DNA from: Alphaproteobacteria bacterium
GTDB taxonomy: Bacteria > Pseudomonadota > Alphaproteobacteria > Rhodobacterales > Rhodobacteraceae
DNA: 49,908 nucleotides
Assembly (NCBI GenBank): GCA_030433335.1
Contig: JAUILL010000027.1
Location: 1 to 49,908 of the forward strand
Reading direction: 5' to 3'
The notes under the pieces are model-generated. The model had not been told where the DNA came from and searched no databases. It saw only the letters and a list, made by a program, of their open reading frames with translations. Each line of letters starts with the position of its first letter. Position 1 is the first letter of the stretch. Shown in pieces: positions 34,175-44,602 of this stretch. A program made the position numbers and the translations under genes.

Positions 34175-35971
34175 ATGGCACGAGCCCCTGTTTTGAATGC
34201 ACAGCAAGCGGAACGCGAGAAATCCAAACGCGTGGGCGCATTGCGTGCGCTTTTCCCGTTTATTGCGCCATATAAAGGGCTTGCTGGTTTCGCCCTGATC
34301 GCTCTGGTCCTGACTGCGTCGATTTCGCTGATGCTGCCGCTGGCGGTGCGCCGCGTGGTCGATAACTTTGGCGCACAGGATGGGGGGATGCTGAACCTCT
34401 ACTTCAGCGCGGCCTTGGTTCTGGCGGGTTTGCTGGCGGTTGGGACAGCGCTGCGTTACGCTCTGGTGACCCGCTTGGGCGAGCGTGTGGTTGCCGACAT
34501 TCGCAAAGCTGTCTTTGGCCGCATGGTCGGGATGAGCCCTGCCTTCTACGAGAACATCATGACCGGCGAAGTGCTGAGCCGGATCACAACGGATACTACG
34601 CTGATCCTGTCAGTGATTGGTTCTTCGATCAGTGTGGCGCTGCGCAATGTGCTGATCCTGCTGGGTGGTCTGATCCTGATGCTGGCGACCTCGGCCAAGC
34701 TGACCGCGTTGGTTTTGCTGATTGTCCCGCTGGTGCTGGTGCCGATCCTCACGCTGGGTCGCAAGCTGCGTGGACTGAGTCGCGAGAACCAAGATTGGAT
34801 TGCGACCAGCTCGGGCGAGGCGTCCGAGGTGCTGCTATCTGTCCAGACCGTTCAAGCCTTTACCGCGGAAAAGGCCAGCCGCGACCATTTCGGCGAAGTG
34901 ACCGAAAAATCCTTTGACGCCGCCCGCCGCCGGATCACCACGCGATCGTTGATGACCGCGATCGTGATCTTCCTCGTGTTTGCGGGGGTGGTTGGTGTCC
35001 TGTGGATCGGCGCGCTGGATGTCCGCGAAGGGCAAATGTCCGCAGGGGCACTCGTGCAGTTCGTGATCTACTCGGTGATGGTCGCTGGCTCTGTCGGCGC
35101 CTTGTCGGAAATCTGGAGCGAACTTCAACGCGCCGCTGGTGCGACCGAGCGTCTGATCGAATTGCTGCATGCGGATGATGCGGTGCTGGATCCCGATGCG
35201 CCTGCCGCGTTGCCGACTCCTGTAAAGGGCGAGATCACCCTTGATCACGTCAGTTTCATCTATCCCGCGCGCCCCGACGCGCCTGCGCTGCGCGACCTGT
35301 CGCTGCATGTCAAAGCAGGGGAAACCGTCGCGCTGGTTGGTCCTTCGGGTGCTGGCAAGTCCACCGTGATCCAGTTGCTCGAACGTTTCTATGACCCGAC
35401 CCAAGGGCAGGTCATGCTGGATGGTGTGGCTCTGGATACCCTGAGCCGCGATGCCTTCCGCCGCCATATGGCGCTGGTCCCGCAGGATCCGGTGATCTTT
35501 GCCGCCTCGGCCCGTGAAAATATCCGTTTCGGTCGCCCCGAAGCCACTGATGCAGAGGTCGAAGCCGCCGCCAAGGCCGCAGCAGCACATGACTTTATTT
35601 CTATGCTGCCCGAAGGGTACGACACTTATGTCGGCGAGCGCGGTGTGATGCTGTCTGGCGGACAGAAACAGCGCATTGCGATTGCCCGCGCCATCCTGCG
35701 CGACGCTCCGGTGCTGCTCTTGGACGAGGCGACCAGCGCACTCGATGCCGAATCCGAGCGTCTGGTGCAGGCGGCGGTGGACGAGTTGTCCAAGGACCGG
35801 ACCACCATCGTCGTCGCCCACCGCTTGGCAACTGTTAAGAAGGCTGACCGAATTGTGGTGCTCGAGGATGGGCAAATTGTTGCGCAAGGCACCCACGAAG
35901 AGCTGGTGGCCCAAGGCGGACTCTATGCAAAATTGGCGCGTTTACAGTTCACTGACGGTTTTTCGGAATAA
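34175..35971 (+). CDS. ABC exporter, fused permease and ATPase (MsbA/LmrA type)
   Basis: The 598-residue half-transporter has a six-helix membrane domain (about 20-315). The ATPase domain has Walker A GPSGAGKST, signature LSGGQKQR and Walker B LLLDEATS. It probably works as a homodimer, exporting a lipid or hydrophobic compound; the substrate cannot be read from sequence. GGAGG precedes the ATG. The gene is followed by a two-tier hairpin. Confidence 0.92.
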   Translation: MARAPVLNAQQAEREKSKRVGALRALFPFIAPYKGLAGFALIALVLTASISLMLPLAVRRVVDNFGAQDGGMLNLYFSAALVLAGLLAVGTALRYALVTRLGERVVADIRKAVFGRMVGMSPAFYENIMTGEVLSRITTDTTLILSVIGSSISVALRNVLILLGGLILMLATSAKLTALVLLIVPLVLVPILTLGRKLRGLSRENQDWIATSSGEASEVLLSVQTVQAFTAEKASRDHFGEVTEKSFDAARRRITTRSLMTAIVIFLVFAGVVGVLWIGALDVREGQMSAGALVQFVIYSVMVAGSVGALSEIWSELQRAAGATERLIELLHADDAVLDPDAPAALPTPVKGEITLDHVSFIYPARPDAPALRDLSLHVKAGETVALVGPSGAGKSTVIQLLERFYDPTQGQVMLDGVALDTLSRDAFRRHMALVPQDPVIFAASARENIRFGRPEATDAEVEAAAKAAAAHDFISMLPEGYDTYVGERGVMLSGGQKQRIAIARAILRDAPVLLLDEATSALDAESERLVQAAVDELSKDRTTIVVAHRLATVKKADRIVVLEDGQIVAQGTHEELVAQGGLYAKLARLQFTDGFSE

Positions 35972-35982
35972 AAGTAACGCTA

Positions 35983-36024
35983 CGGCGCAACCAACTGATC
36001 TTTCGTTGGGTAAGTCTTGCGCCG
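35983..36024 (+). promoter_or_regulatory. Two-tier hairpin after the ABC exporter gene
   Basis: CGGCGCAA (35983-35990) pairs with TTGCGCCG (36017-36024), and inside it CCAAC (35991-35995) pairs with GTTGG (36005-36009). No T-run follows, so a plain terminator is uncertain; it may be a Rho-independent remnant or a leader structure for the acyl-CoA synthetase gene. Confidence 0.45.
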
Positions 36025-36095
36025 CGCCGTCGCTCCGCTCACATTGATAGGTGGGAGACAAGAAACCTGCGACCAAGCAGGTTCAGGGAGGAAGC

Positions 36096-37973
36096 ATGCC
36101 ATACGCGTCCTATGCGGATCGTGAAGCGATCGAAAATGAAATGCCTTGGGGCGAGCGCGACGCCCCGAAAACCATTCACCAATTGCTCGGCCGTGCGAAC
36201 GCGCAATTCGGGAACCGGCCTTCGGTCAGCTTCCAGCTGACCTCGAGCCCGAAGGACCGCGGCGAGACACTGAACTGGCGCGAACTTTACGAAAAGGTCA
36301 CGCAAACGGCGAACCTGCTGCGTAGCCTGAGGATCGGTCCGAACGACACCGTCGCGCTTTTGCTGCCAAACAGCTCGGAAACGGTGATGGCGCTGCTTGG
36401 CGGGATGGTCGCGGGCATAGCGAACCCGATCAATCCGCTGCTTGAGCCAGAGCAAATCTCGGCCATCCTGCGCGAGACAAATGCCAAGGTGCTGATCACC
36501 CTGCGGGCTTTCCCCAAAACCGACATTGCAGAGAAAGCTGCCGAGGCGGTCCGCTTTGCGCCAAATGTCCATACGGTGCTCGAAGTCGATCTGCTGCGCT
36601 ATCTTAGCCCGCCGAAGTCGTGGATCGTCCCGCTGATCCGACCCAAAGCGCCGGACTATGCCCACGCGGATGTTCTTGATTTCAACAAATCCGTCGCGCG
36701 TCAGAACAAGACACTGGATTTCGACGATATCGAAGATGATCGCGTGGCGGCTTACTTCCACACCGGCGGAACCACGGGCATGCCCAAGGTGGCGCAGCAC
36801 AAATATTCAGGGATGATCTACAACGGCTGGCTCGGGGCCAAGCTGCTGTTTTCTGCCGATGACAATGTCATTTGCCCGCTCCCTCTGTTCCACGTTTTCG
36901 CAGTTCATCCGATCCTGATGTCGATGATGTCCAGCGGCGCGCACGTGATCTTTCCAACGCCTGCGGGCTATCGGGGCGAGGGCGTTTTCGACAACTTCTG
37001 GAAGCTGGTCGAGCGCTGGCAGGTGACCTTTATGATCACTGTGCCCACGGCTGTGTCCGCGCTGATGCAGCGCCCTGTGGATGCGGATATCTCGTCGCTG
37101 AAAACAGCATTCTCCGGCTCTGCGCCCATGCCGCTCGAGCTGTTCAAGCGGTTCGAAAGCGCGTGCGGCGTGTCTATCTGCGAGGGGTACGGCCTGACCG
37201 AGGCGACCTGCCTCGTGTCGATCAACCCGCCCGCGGGGGAAAAGCGTGTCGGGTCCGTGGGCATTCCGTTCCCCTACACCGACGTAAAAATTCTGCGCCA
37301 TGCGCCGGATGGCCCAATCGAATGCGGCGTCGATGAGGTTGGCGAAATCTGTGTCGCGAATCCCGGCGTCTACGCAGGTTCGACCTATACCGAGGCGGAC
37401 AAGAACAAGGACTTGTTCCACTACGACACTTTCTTGCGCACGGGTGACCTTGGGCGCATGGACGCAGATGGTTACTTGTGGATCACAGGCCGTGCCAAAG
37501 ATCTGATCATCCGCGGGGGGCACAACATCGACCCTGCAGAAATCGAAGAGGCGCTGCTGACCCACCCGGCGGTCGCTTTTGCTGGCGCGATCGGTCAACC
37601 GGATGCGCACTCGGGCGAAATGCCCTGCGCCTATGTAGAACTGGTGGCGGAGGCTCAGGTCTCTTGCGAAGAACTGTTGGCCCACGCCAAAAAACACATC
37701 CACGAACGCGCCGCGCACCCCAAGCATCTCGAGATCTTGGGCGAGTTGCCAAAAACTGCGGTGGGCAAGGTCTTTAAGCCCGAGCTGCGGAAAAGCGCGA
37801 TTCGGCGCATCTACAACGACGCGCTTTCAGACACGGGGGCCCAGGTCATTGAGGTCGTCGATGACAAGAAGCGCGGACTGACAGCCAGAGTGCAGAAGGG
37901 GGCGTCGACTGATCCCGCTGCTGTGGAGGCGGCGCTTGCGATGCACACACGCCCATGGGAATGGGCCGAGTGA
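36096..37973 (+). CDS. AMP-forming acyl-CoA synthetase
   Basis: The 625-residue ANL-superfamily enzyme has the P-loop HTGGTTGMPK, the adenine-binding block CEGYGLTEATC, the hinge FLRTGDLGRMDADGYL and the C-terminal lysine in TAVGKVFKPELR. It probably makes an acyl-CoA from a medium/long-chain or unusual fatty acid; chain length is not readable. The start at 36096 follows GGGAGGAAGC. A small hairpin AACCTGC/GCAGGTT lies in the leader (36064-36083). Confidence 0.88.
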   Translation: MPYASYADREAIENEMPWGERDAPKTIHQLLGRANAQFGNRPSVSFQLTSSPKDRGETLNWRELYEKVTQTANLLRSLRIGPNDTVALLLPNSSETVMALLGGMVAGIANPINPLLEPEQISAILRETNAKVLITLRAFPKTDIAEKAAEAVRFAPNVHTVLEVDLLRYLSPPKSWIVPLIRPKAPDYAHADVLDFNKSVARQNKTLDFDDIEDDRVAAYFHTGGTTGMPKVAQHKYSGMIYNGWLGAKLLFSADDNVICPLPLFHVFAVHPILMSMMSSGAHVIFPTPAGYRGEGVFDNFWKLVERWQVTFMITVPTAVSALMQRPVDADISSLKTAFSGSAPMPLELFKRFESACGVSICEGYGLTEATCLVSINPPAGEKRVGSVGIPFPYTDVKILRHAPDGPIECGVDEVGEICVANPGVYAGSTYTEADKNKDLFHYDTFLRTGDLGRMDADGYLWITGRAKDLIIRGGHNIDPAEIEEALLTHPAVAFAGAIGQPDAHSGEMPCAYVELVAEAQVSCEELLAHAKKHIHERAAHPKHLEILGELPKTAVGKVFKPELRKSAIRRIYNDALSDTGAQVIEVVDDKKRGLTARVQKGASTDPAAVEAALAMHTRPWEWAE

Positions 37974-37976
37974 ATG

Positions 37977-38001
37977 AAAGGGGCGCAGTGAGCGCCCCTT
38001 T
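37977..38001. terminator. Bidirectional terminator between the acyl-CoA synthetase and SDR genes
   Basis: Ten-base arms AAAGGGGCGC and GCGCCCCTTT enclose a five-base loop; A- and T-rich flanks serve both converging genes. Confidence 0.88.
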
Positions 38002-38005
38002 GTTA

Positions 38006-38752
38006 TTATTGGGCGGTGTAGCCGCCATCGACCAGATGATATGACCCGGTCACGAAGCTGGCTTGCTCCGACAGCAAATAGGTCACAAGGCTTGCGACCT
38101 CCTCAGGTGTCCCCATGCGCTTCAGCGCGTGCTTGTCCGCCAGTGCGGTCTTGGTCGCGTCATCTAGGGTTTGATCAACGAGCGGAGTGTGGATGAAGCC
38201 CGGGCCCACAGCCGTTACGCGAATGTTGTCAGCAGCGTGTTCCAAAGCGGCAGATTTTGTCAGGCCGACCACGCCGTGTTTCGCCGCGACATAGGCCGAA
38301 GAATTTCCGATGCCGACCGACCCAAGGATCGACGCAATGTTCACAATCGCGCCGCCCCCTGATTCTTTGAGAGCGGGAATCGCGTAGCGCATGCCGTAGA
38401 ACACCCCGTTCAGGTTAACGTCGATGACCTGCCGCCAGCTATCTGTTGGATATTCCCCGACAGGCGCGCTCGCCCCGCCGATTCCTGCGTTGTTTACCAG
38501 AAAATCCAGCCGACCTGTTTTCTCGACCGCGAATCGCACCAAATCCTGCACGGATGATTCGTCGCTGACATTCGCAGCGTAGCCCAGAGTTGTCTCGCTG
38601 ATCTCTTTTGCAGCTGCGGTCGCCTTGTCTTCCTTCAGGTCGGCGACAATGACGGTTGCGCCAGAATCAGCCAGCTGCTTTGCGATCGCATAGCCAATTC
38701 CCGATGCCGCTCCGGTCACAATGGCGGTCTTTCCGGTAAAATCGATATTCAT
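38006..38752 (-). CDS. Short-chain dehydrogenase/reductase
   Basis: The 248-residue classical SDR has the cofactor motif TGAASGIG (14-21), NNAG, the catalytic Ser in NIASILGS, and YVAAK (Tyr and Lys). The C-terminus is VDGGYTAQ. The Asp after the second strand (VIVADLKEDK) favours NAD over NADP. The substrate is unknown; many relatives are annotated as 3-oxoacyl reductases or glucose dehydrogenases. It is a single gene with a shared terminator. Confidence 0.9.
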   Translation of the reverse strand: MNIDFTGKTAIVTGAASGIGYAIAKQLADSGATVIVADLKEDKATAAAKEISETTLGYAANVSDESSVQDLVRFAVEKTGRLDFLVNNAGIGGASAPVGEYPTDSWRQVIDVNLNGVFYGMRYAIPALKESGGGAIVNIASILGSVGIGNSSAYVAAKHGVVGLTKSAALEHAADNIRVTAVGPGFIHTPLVDQTLDDATKTALADKHALKRMGTPEEVASLVTYLLSEQASFVTGSYHLVDGGYTAQ

Positions 38753-38934
38753 AACCTACTCCTTTTCCGCGAATTTTTGCGGTTGAGAGAGATATGGGCC
38801 CGATTTTTCGAACTGACAGTGCGCGGTGCCGAAACCGTGTGTGCTGCTGTGCAGAGCTCAAGCGCGGGTCTGCACGGAGCACGCAAAAGGCGGCAAATCT
38901 GCTCTCTGATCGGAATTTGGATTTTTGAGAGAGA

Positions 38935-39009
<75 letters not shown>

Positions 39010-39177
39010 GTCCGAACCATAAAGGCGTTTGTTCTGAGCGGGTTAGCAGCCTCGATCCCGAGGTGATTGCCGTGCCGCTGTGTCAGCGCCGTGTCGGTGA
39101 GGGGGCTTCTAATAACAAAATTCAGGGTGTGCAAGGGCAATCTGGACGGTTTTTTCATCAGGATGTAGGAACGGGGC

Positions 39178-39333
39178 ATGAAAAAAGATTCCGAGCCCCA
39201 GAACCCCAAGAAATACAAGGATCCGAGCCGTGAAGATCGGCTGAAGGCCGCGCTCAAAGCCAACATGGCCAAGCGCAAGGCCCAGGCAAAGGCTCGAGTA
39301 AATACCTCCGAGCAGGACAAGGAAGAGAATTAA
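39178..39333 (+). CDS. Small basic protein upstream of murA
   Basis: This 51-residue ORF begins [20 protein letters not shown] and has a Lys/Ala/Arg-rich helix ([20 protein letters not shown]). Its TAA overlaps the murA ATG by one base (TAATG), so translation is coupled. GGAACGGGG lies before the ATG. Similar short basic ORFs precede murA in related bacteria, to my knowledge without known function. Its composition suggests nucleic-acid or ribosome binding, which is inference. Confidence 0.75.
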   Translation: MKKDSEPQNPKKYKDPSREDRLKAALKANMAKRKAQAKARVNTSEQDKEEN

Positions 39334-40601
39334 TGGATTCAATCATCGTAAAAGGCGGCACTGAACTGCGCGGCCAGATCCCGATCGCCGGCGCAAAGAA
39401 TGCTTGCCTGACGCTGATGCCCGCGACTCTTCTGTCCGACGAGCCTCTGACCCTGACCAATGCGCCGCGCCTGTCGGACATCCGCACCATGACCCTCCTG
39501 CTGCAATCGCTGGGTGCCGAGGTGCAGAGCCTGAACGAAGGCCGCGTGCTGGCGCTGTCCTCGCATGGGCTGAACAACCACAAGGCCGACTATGACATCG
39601 TCCGCAAAATGCGCGCGTCGATTCTGGTGCTGGGCCCGATGCTGGCTCGAGACGGCCACGCGGTTGTGTCGCTGCCCGGCGGCTGTGCCATTGGCGCGCG
39701 TCCCGTCGACCTGCACCTGACTGCACTTGAGGCGATGGGTGCAGAGCTTGAGTTGAAGGACGGCTATGTCCACGCCAAAGCCGCTGGTGGTCTGAAGGGT
39801 GGGATCGTAGATTTCCGCTTTGCCTCCGTTGGTGCGACCGAGAACGCCTTGATGGCGGCAACATTGGCCAAAGGCACCACCGTTCTGAACAACGCCGCCC
39901 GTGAGCCCGAGATCGTCGATCTGGCCCAGTGTCTGCGTGCGATGGGCGCTCAGATCGAAGGTGAGGGCACCAGCCGAATCGAAATTCAAGGTGTGGATCG
40001 TCTGGGTGGCGCGACTCACCGCGTCGTCGCGGACCGGATCGAAATGGGCACCTATATGCTGGCCCCTGCGATTGCGGGTGGCGAAGTCGAGGTTCTGGGG
40101 GGCTCCATCGAATTGCTTGGCGCGTTTGTCGAGAAGCTGGAGGCGGCAGGCGTCTCGGTCACCCCGACCAAGGATGGCGTTCTGGTCTCGCGCAAGAATG
40201 GCCGTGTTGAGGCGATCGACGTCACTACCGAGCCTTATCCCGGCTTCCCCACCGACCTTCAGGCGCAGTTCATGGCGATGATGTGCACGGCGAACGGCAC
40301 CAGCGTTTTGGAAGAAAAGATCTTCGAGAATCGCTTCATGCACGCGCCCGAGCTGATCCGCATGGGCGCCGAAATCGAAGTCCACGGCGGTACCGCCACT
40401 GTCACGGGCGTCGAGCGTCTGCGCGGCGCGCCTGTCATGGCGACCGATCTGCGTGCGTCTGTCTCTCTGATTCTGGCGGGTCTGGCAGCCGAAGGCGAAA
40501 CCCGTGTGAACCGCGTCTATCACCTCGACCGCGGCTACGAGAGCGTGGAAACCAAGCTTGGTGCCTGCGGTGCCAACATCGAAAGGGTTAAAGAAGAGTG
40601 A
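39333..40601 (+). CDS. murA: UDP-N-acetylglucosamine 1-carboxyvinyltransferase
   Basis: The 422-residue enzyme performs the first committed step of peptidoglycan synthesis. The substrate-binding pair K22-N23 (GAKNACL) is present, and the catalytic cysteine is C118 in [15 protein letters not shown]. Because this is Cys rather than Asp, the enzyme should be of the fosfomycin-sensitive type. It is coupled to the small ORF before it (TAATG) and to the DUF2948 gene after it (GTGA). Confidence 0.96.
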   Translation: MDSIIVKGGTELRGQIPIAGAKNACLTLMPATLLSDEPLTLTNAPRLSDIRTMTLLLQSLGAEVQSLNEGRVLALSSHGLNNHKADYDIVRKMRASILVLGPMLARDGHAVVSLPGGCAIGARPVDLHLTALEAMGAELELKDGYVHAKAAGGLKGGIVDFRFASVGATENALMAATLAKGTTVLNNAAREPEIVDLAQCLRAMGAQIEGEGTSRIEIQGVDRLGGATHRVVADRIEMGTYMLAPAIAGGEVEVLGGSIELLGAFVEKLEAAGVSVTPTKDGVLVSRKNGRVEAIDVTTEPYPGFPTDLQAQFMAMMCTANGTSVLEEKIFENRFMHAPELIRMGAEIEVHGGTATVTGVERLRGAPVMATDLRASVSLILAGLAAEGETRVNRVYHLDRGYESVETKLGACGANIERVKEE

Positions 40602-41062
40602 CGCAGGACGCCCGTTTCGAAGACGCCAGCCCCAAGCCCTTGAATATCGGGGCGATGGATGCCGATGACCTGCAAGTGATCTCGGCCCTTGTGCAGGATG
40701 CTGTCCTGCCGGTGGGCGAGATGACCTTTGAACGGGGGGCAGGGCGCTTTGCCCTGCTGCTGAACCGCTTCCGGTGGGAGGATAAGTCCGCCGCACGCCC
40801 CGAGCGGGTGCAGTCGGTGCTGGCCTTCGACACGGTACGTGGTGTGTCCTCCCAAGGGATCAATCGCAGCGACAAAGACACCGTTCTGTCGCTGCTCTCA
40901 GTCGAGTTCGCCGAAACGGACGCCCCTAGCGGCCACGTGACCTTGCATTTCGCGGGCGACGGCGCTTTGCGCCTGACAGTCGAGGCGATCGAAGCAACCC
41001 TGCGCGATGTGACGCGGCCCTATTACGCGCCTTCGGGCAAAGTGCCTGATCACAACGCCTGA
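40598..41062 (+). CDS. DUF2948 family protein
   Basis: The 154-residue protein has the DUF2948 layout: [22 protein letters not shown] near the start, then [12 protein letters not shown] and [10 protein letters not shown]. Function is unknown. It starts with GTG overlapping the murA stop, and an 80-base gap separates it from hisD. Its constant place between murA and hisD in related genomes is known to me only as a general pattern. Confidence 0.85.
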   Translation: MTQDARFEDASPKPLNIGAMDADDLQVISALVQDAVLPVGEMTFERGAGRFALLLNRFRWEDKSAARPERVQSVLAFDTVRGVSSQGINRSDKDTVLSLLSVEFAETDAPSGHVTLHFAGDGALRLTVEAIEATLRDVTRPYYAPSGKVPDHNA

Positions 41063-41142
41063 CGGGTCAAACGAGCGGTAGTTCTTGAGGACAGCGCCCC
41101 TGCGGTCTATGTCTGCGCCCGTAATCTTAGGAGCCGCAGCCC

Positions 41143-42444
41143 ATGCCCGTATTCCTGTCCACCCGTGACGCCGATTTCGAAGCCCAGTTCACCGCGCTGC
41201 TCGGTGCCAAGCGCGAGGATAGCCCCGATGTGGATCATATCGTGGCAGAGATCATTGCGGACGTCCGTGCGCGGGGCGACGAAGCACTGCTGGAGTACAC
41301 CCAGCGCTTTGACCGGATGGATTTGACCGCGGATCAGTTGGCCTTCTCTGAGGCGGAAATTGACTCCCTGATCGCCCAAGTCCCAGCCGAAGAGCGCGAG
41401 GCATTGGAACTGGCCGCCGCCCGTATCCGCGCCTACCACGAACGCCAAATGCCCGAAGATCAGCGTTGGACTGACGAAAGCGGCGCGGAGCTTGGCTGGC
41501 GCTGGACCCCTGTGTCTGCAGCGGGTCTCTATGTGCCGGGTGGTCTGGCGTCCTATCCCAGCTCTGTTCTGATGAACGCGATCCCGGCCAAAGTTGCTGG
41601 TGTTCAGCGTCTGGCGATCACGGTGCCTACGCCCGATGGCGTGGCGAACCCCTTGGTCCTGCTGGCGGCGCGTCTGTCGGGTGTGGACGAAGTTTACCGC
41701 GTGGGCGGGGCGCAAGCCGTGGCCGCGCTGGCCTATGGCACCGACACCATCAAGCCTGTCGACAAGATCACCGGCCCGGGCAACGCCTTTGTCGCGGCGG
41801 CCAAGCGCCGTGTGTTCGGCAAGGTCGGCATCGACATGATCGCAGGCCCCTCGGAAATTCTGGTGATCGCGGATCAGGATAACAACCCCGACTGGATCGC
41901 CTTGGACCTCATGAGCCAAGCCGAGCACGACGAGAGCGCGCAGTCGATCCTGATCACCGACAGCGAAGATTTTGCCCGCGAGGTTTGCGCCGCTGTGGAT
42001 CGCCAACTCGAAACGCTAGAGCGCCGCGCGATTGCGGGTGCCAGCTGGCGTGACTTTGGTGCGGTGATTGTGGTGGATGATCTGGATCAGGCTGCGCAAC
42101 TGTCGGACCGCATCGCGCCCGAGCACCTTGAACTTTGTGTGGCCGACCCCGATGGGCTGTCCGAAAAGATCACCCATGCAGGCGCGATCTTCCTTGGTGC
42201 TTGGACGCCCGAGGCGATTGGCGACTATGTCGGCGGTCCGAACCACGTTCTACCCACCGCGCGTTCGGCCCGTTTCAGTTCTGGCCTGTCGGTGATGGAT
42301 TTTGTGAAGCGCACCACGCTGGCCAAGATGACTCCAGCCGCTCTGCGGGCCATCGGCCCCGCTGCCGAAGTGCTGGCGAAATCGGAAAGCCTTCAGTCGC
42401 ACGGCCTATCCGTGACCGCGCGTCTGCAAAGCCTGAACGACTGA
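41143..42444 (+). CDS. hisD: Histidinol dehydrogenase
   Basis: The 433-residue zinc enzyme carries out the last two steps of histidine synthesis. Conserved blocks are [15 protein letters not shown], the NAD region [25 protein letters not shown], the zinc ligands in MSQAEHDE and the catalytic pair IAPEHLEL. The length matches the family. AGGAG lies upstream. arsC starts eight bases after the stop. Confidence 0.95.
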   Translation: MPVFLSTRDADFEAQFTALLGAKREDSPDVDHIVAEIIADVRARGDEALLEYTQRFDRMDLTADQLAFSEAEIDSLIAQVPAEEREALELAAARIRAYHERQMPEDQRWTDESGAELGWRWTPVSAAGLYVPGGLASYPSSVLMNAIPAKVAGVQRLAITVPTPDGVANPLVLLAARLSGVDEVYRVGGAQAVAALAYGTDTIKPVDKITGPGNAFVAAAKRRVFGKVGIDMIAGPSEILVIADQDNNPDWIALDLMSQAEHDESAQSILITDSEDFAREVCAAVDRQLETLERRAIAGASWRDFGAVIVVDDLDQAAQLSDRIAPEHLELCVADPDGLSEKITHAGAIFLGAWTPEAIGDYVGGPNHVLPTARSARFSSGLSVMDFVKRTTLAKMTPAALRAIGPAAEVLAKSESLQSHGLSVTARLQSLND

Positions 42445-42452
42445 GGCCCGCC

Positions 42453-42872
42453 ATGACCGCCACGATCTATCACAATCCCCGCTGCAGCAAATCGCGCAAC
42501 GCACTGACCATTCTTCAGGCCGCTGGCGAAAAGCCCGAGGTCGTCGAATACCTGAAAACCGGATGGACGCGCGAATTGCTGACCTCGCTGTTTGCGGATG
42601 CTGGGATCACTGCCCGTGTTGCCCTGCGCAAAGGCGAATCGGTGGCGAAAGAGTTGGGCCTGTCTGCCCCCGACACCACCGATGATCAGATCATCGACGC
42701 CATGATCGCGCATCCGGTTCTGGTCGAGCGCCCCATTGTCAGAACGCCCAAAGGCGTCGCGGTCTGCCGTCCGATGTCCAACCTGCTGCCTTTGCTGGAC
42801 GCGCCGTTGCAAGGTCCCGTGACCGATGCCAAAGGCAAGGTGCTCGTGGACGACGAAGGGAACGCTCTGTGA
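42453..42872 (+). CDS. arsC: Arsenate reductase, glutaredoxin/ArsC type
   Basis: The 139-residue protein has the single catalytic Cys11 in [12 protein letters not shown] and the arginine block [16 protein letters not shown]. It belongs to the glutathione/glutaredoxin-dependent ArsC family (arsenate to arsenite). YfgD-like relatives have the same motif, so true arsenate activity is likely but not certain. It overlaps arsH by four bases (GTGA). Confidence 0.87.
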   Translation: MTATIYHNPRCSKSRNALTILQAAGEKPEVVEYLKTGWTRELLTSLFADAGITARVALRKGESVAKELGLSAPDTTDDQIIDAMIAHPVLVERPIVRTPKGVAVCRPMSNLLPLLDAPLQGPVTDAKGKVLVDDEGNAL

Positions 42873-43579
42873 CCGACACGCCAAATATCGACGACGCGCT
42901 GTTTCAGAATTTCGACCCTGCGCGCCTGTTTGAGGTCAAACGCAGCACCCATGCCCCACGCATTTTGGTGCTCTATGGGTCGCTGCGTGAACGGTCTTAC
43001 TCGCGCCTTCTGGCCGAAGAGGCAGGGCGCATCCTGACCCGCTTGGGCGCCGAAGTCCGGTTCTTTGATCCCAAAGGCCTGCCCTTGCCCGACGCTGAAG
43101 AGGCGAGCCACCCCAAGGTCGCAGAATTGCGCGAATTGGCTCAATGGTCCGAAGGCATGGTTTGGTCCAGCCCCGAACGCCATGGCGCGATGACCTCGGT
43201 CATGAAAGCGCAGATTGATTGGATTCCGCTCTCGCTCGGAGGCGTGCGTCCGACCCAAGGTAAAACCCTGGCGCTCTTGCAGGTCTGCGGCGGGAGCCAG
43301 AGCTTTAATACCGTGAACCAGATGCGCATCTTGGGCCGCTGGATGCGTATGATGACCATCCCGAACCAGAGCAGCGTCGCCAAAGCCTTTCATGAGTTCG
43401 ACGCGGCAGGCCGGATGCTGCCAAGCGCCTATTACAACCGCGTCGTTGACGTGATGGAAGAACTGGTGAAGTTCACTTGGCTGACACGTGATCTGAACGA
43501 TTACCTGCTGGATCGCTATAGCGAGCGCGTAGAATCGGCCGAGGAACTGTCACAACGGGTGAACCAGAAATCACTCTGA
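42869..43579 (+). CDS. arsH: ArsH-type NADPH-dependent FMN reductase
   Basis: The 236-residue flavodoxin-like protein has the FMN phosphate loop [12 protein letters not shown] and the signature [19 protein letters not shown] of ArsH, which oxidises trivalent organoarsenicals. GTG start, coupled to arsC. No arsR regulator or arsB/acr3 pump is in the window, so the pair depends on another locus or serves background arsenic. Confidence 0.92.
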   Translation: MTDTPNIDDALFQNFDPARLFEVKRSTHAPRILVLYGSLRERSYSRLLAEEAGRILTRLGAEVRFFDPKGLPLPDAEEASHPKVAELRELAQWSEGMVWSSPERHGAMTSVMKAQIDWIPLSLGGVRPTQGKTLALLQVCGGSQSFNTVNQMRILGRWMRMMTIPNQSSVAKAFHEFDAAGRMLPSAYYNRVVDVMEELVKFTWLTRDLNDYLLDRYSERVESAEELSQRVNQKSL

Positions 43580-43657
43580 TTGGGGCAATGCGCTTGCACC
43601 TATCCTAATGGTCACTAAAGATACGGTCGAAGAAAGTAACTGTTAGTGTCCCCTCTT

Positions 43658-44137
43658 ATGTCTCGTATCTCTAACATCACTCTGGACGACAGCGCCCTCC
43701 CGCCGCCGACCCCCGAGATTGAACAGGAACGCCGCGTGGCGATGTTCGATCTTCTAGAGGACAATAGTCTTGTTCTGCCTGCGCGGGATGACCGTCCCGC
43801 GCCGGACGGCCCCTACCATCTGGATCTGTCGATCCGGGACAAGCGCCTTGTCTTCGATCTGCATACCGAAGGCGGCGAGAAAGCCGCTGAATTCCACCTG
43901 TCACTTGGGCCGTTCCGCCAAGTGGTCAAAGACTACTTCCAGATTTGTGCCAGCTACTTTGACGCGGTCAAAAAGATGCCCCCCAGCCAGATCGAAGCGA
44001 TCGATATGGCCCGCCGCGGCATCCACAACGAAGGCGCGCGCATCCTCCAAGAGCGTCTGGAAGGTAAAGCCGAGTTGGATATCGACACGGCGCGGCGACT
44101 GTTTACTCTGATCTGCGTACTGCATTTCGGAGGGTAG
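43658..44137 (+). CDS. UPF0262 family protein
   Basis: The 159-residue protein begins MSRISNITLDDSALPPPTPEIEQER as UPF0262 members do. It contains the blocks YHLDLSIRDKRLVFDL and DMARRGIHNEGARIL. Function is unknown; the family is mainly alphaproteobacterial. The ATG at 43658 is preferred to an in-frame GTG four codons earlier on family grounds; neither has a good ribosome site. It is followed after three bases by the phosphatase-like gene. Confidence 0.88.
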   Translation: MSRISNITLDDSALPPPTPEIEQERRVAMFDLLEDNSLVLPARDDRPAPDGPYHLDLSIRDKRLVFDLHTEGGEKAAEFHLSLGPFRQVVKDYFQICASYFDAVKKMPPSQIEAIDMARRGIHNEGARILQERLEGKAELDIDTARRLFTLICVLHFGG

Positions 44138-44140
44138 TTT

Positions 44141-44602
44141 TTGACGCGGGAGGTGCCTCAGTCGGTTTTATTCTGCTGCGATCATAACGCGGTACGATCC
44201 CCCATGGCCGAAGGCTTGATGAAGAAGCTGTACGGGCAGAAATGTTATGTCCAGTCGGTCGGCGTGAAGAACGACATGGAGATCGACGGCTTTGCCGTTT
44301 CTGTCTGCAAAGAGGTCGGGGTGGAGTTGGACCGACACCAGTCCCGCAGCTTCGATGAGATGGAGCAATGGGGCGATGATCTTTCGTCCTTTGACCTGAT
44401 TATTGCACTGTCTCCTGCCAGTCAGCGGCGCGCGTTGGAACTGACCCGGTTCTTCCATCTCGACGTAGACTATTGGCCTATCCTCGATCCGACAGGTTTG
44501 GGGGAAACTCGCGATGCGAAGCTGGTGCAATATAGGGCCGCTCGTGACCAGATTGTGCAGCGGCTGACAGAAGCATTCGGGCCGCCAGAAAGCGAGGACT
44601 GA
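44141..44602 (+). CDS. Low-molecular-weight tyrosine phosphatase-like protein
   Basis: The 153-residue protein has the C-x5-R-S loop as CDHNAVRS (C13-R19), followed by PMAEGLMKKLYG. The general-acid loop LDPTGLG contains DP but not the usual DP(Y/W). Both tyrosine phosphatases and thioredoxin-type arsenate reductases share this fold; the second Cys pair of the latter is not evident. It starts with TTG, with GGAGGG six bases upstream. It is linked to the UPF0262 gene before it and the NTF2-like gene after it. Confidence 0.82.
   Translation: MTREVPQSVLFCCDHNAVRSPMAEGLMKKLYGQKCYVQSVGVKNDMEIDGFAVSVCKEVGVELDRHQSRSFDEMEQWGDDLSSFDLIIALSPASQRRALELTRFFHLDVDYWPILDPTGLGETRDAKLVQYRAARDQIVQRLTEAFGPPESED

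Noticed and set aside
39339..40796. 485-codon minus-strand frame opposite murA and DUF2948
   Set aside because: Covers two coupled real genes; no motif, rich in Arg, Gln and His as expected of a shadow.
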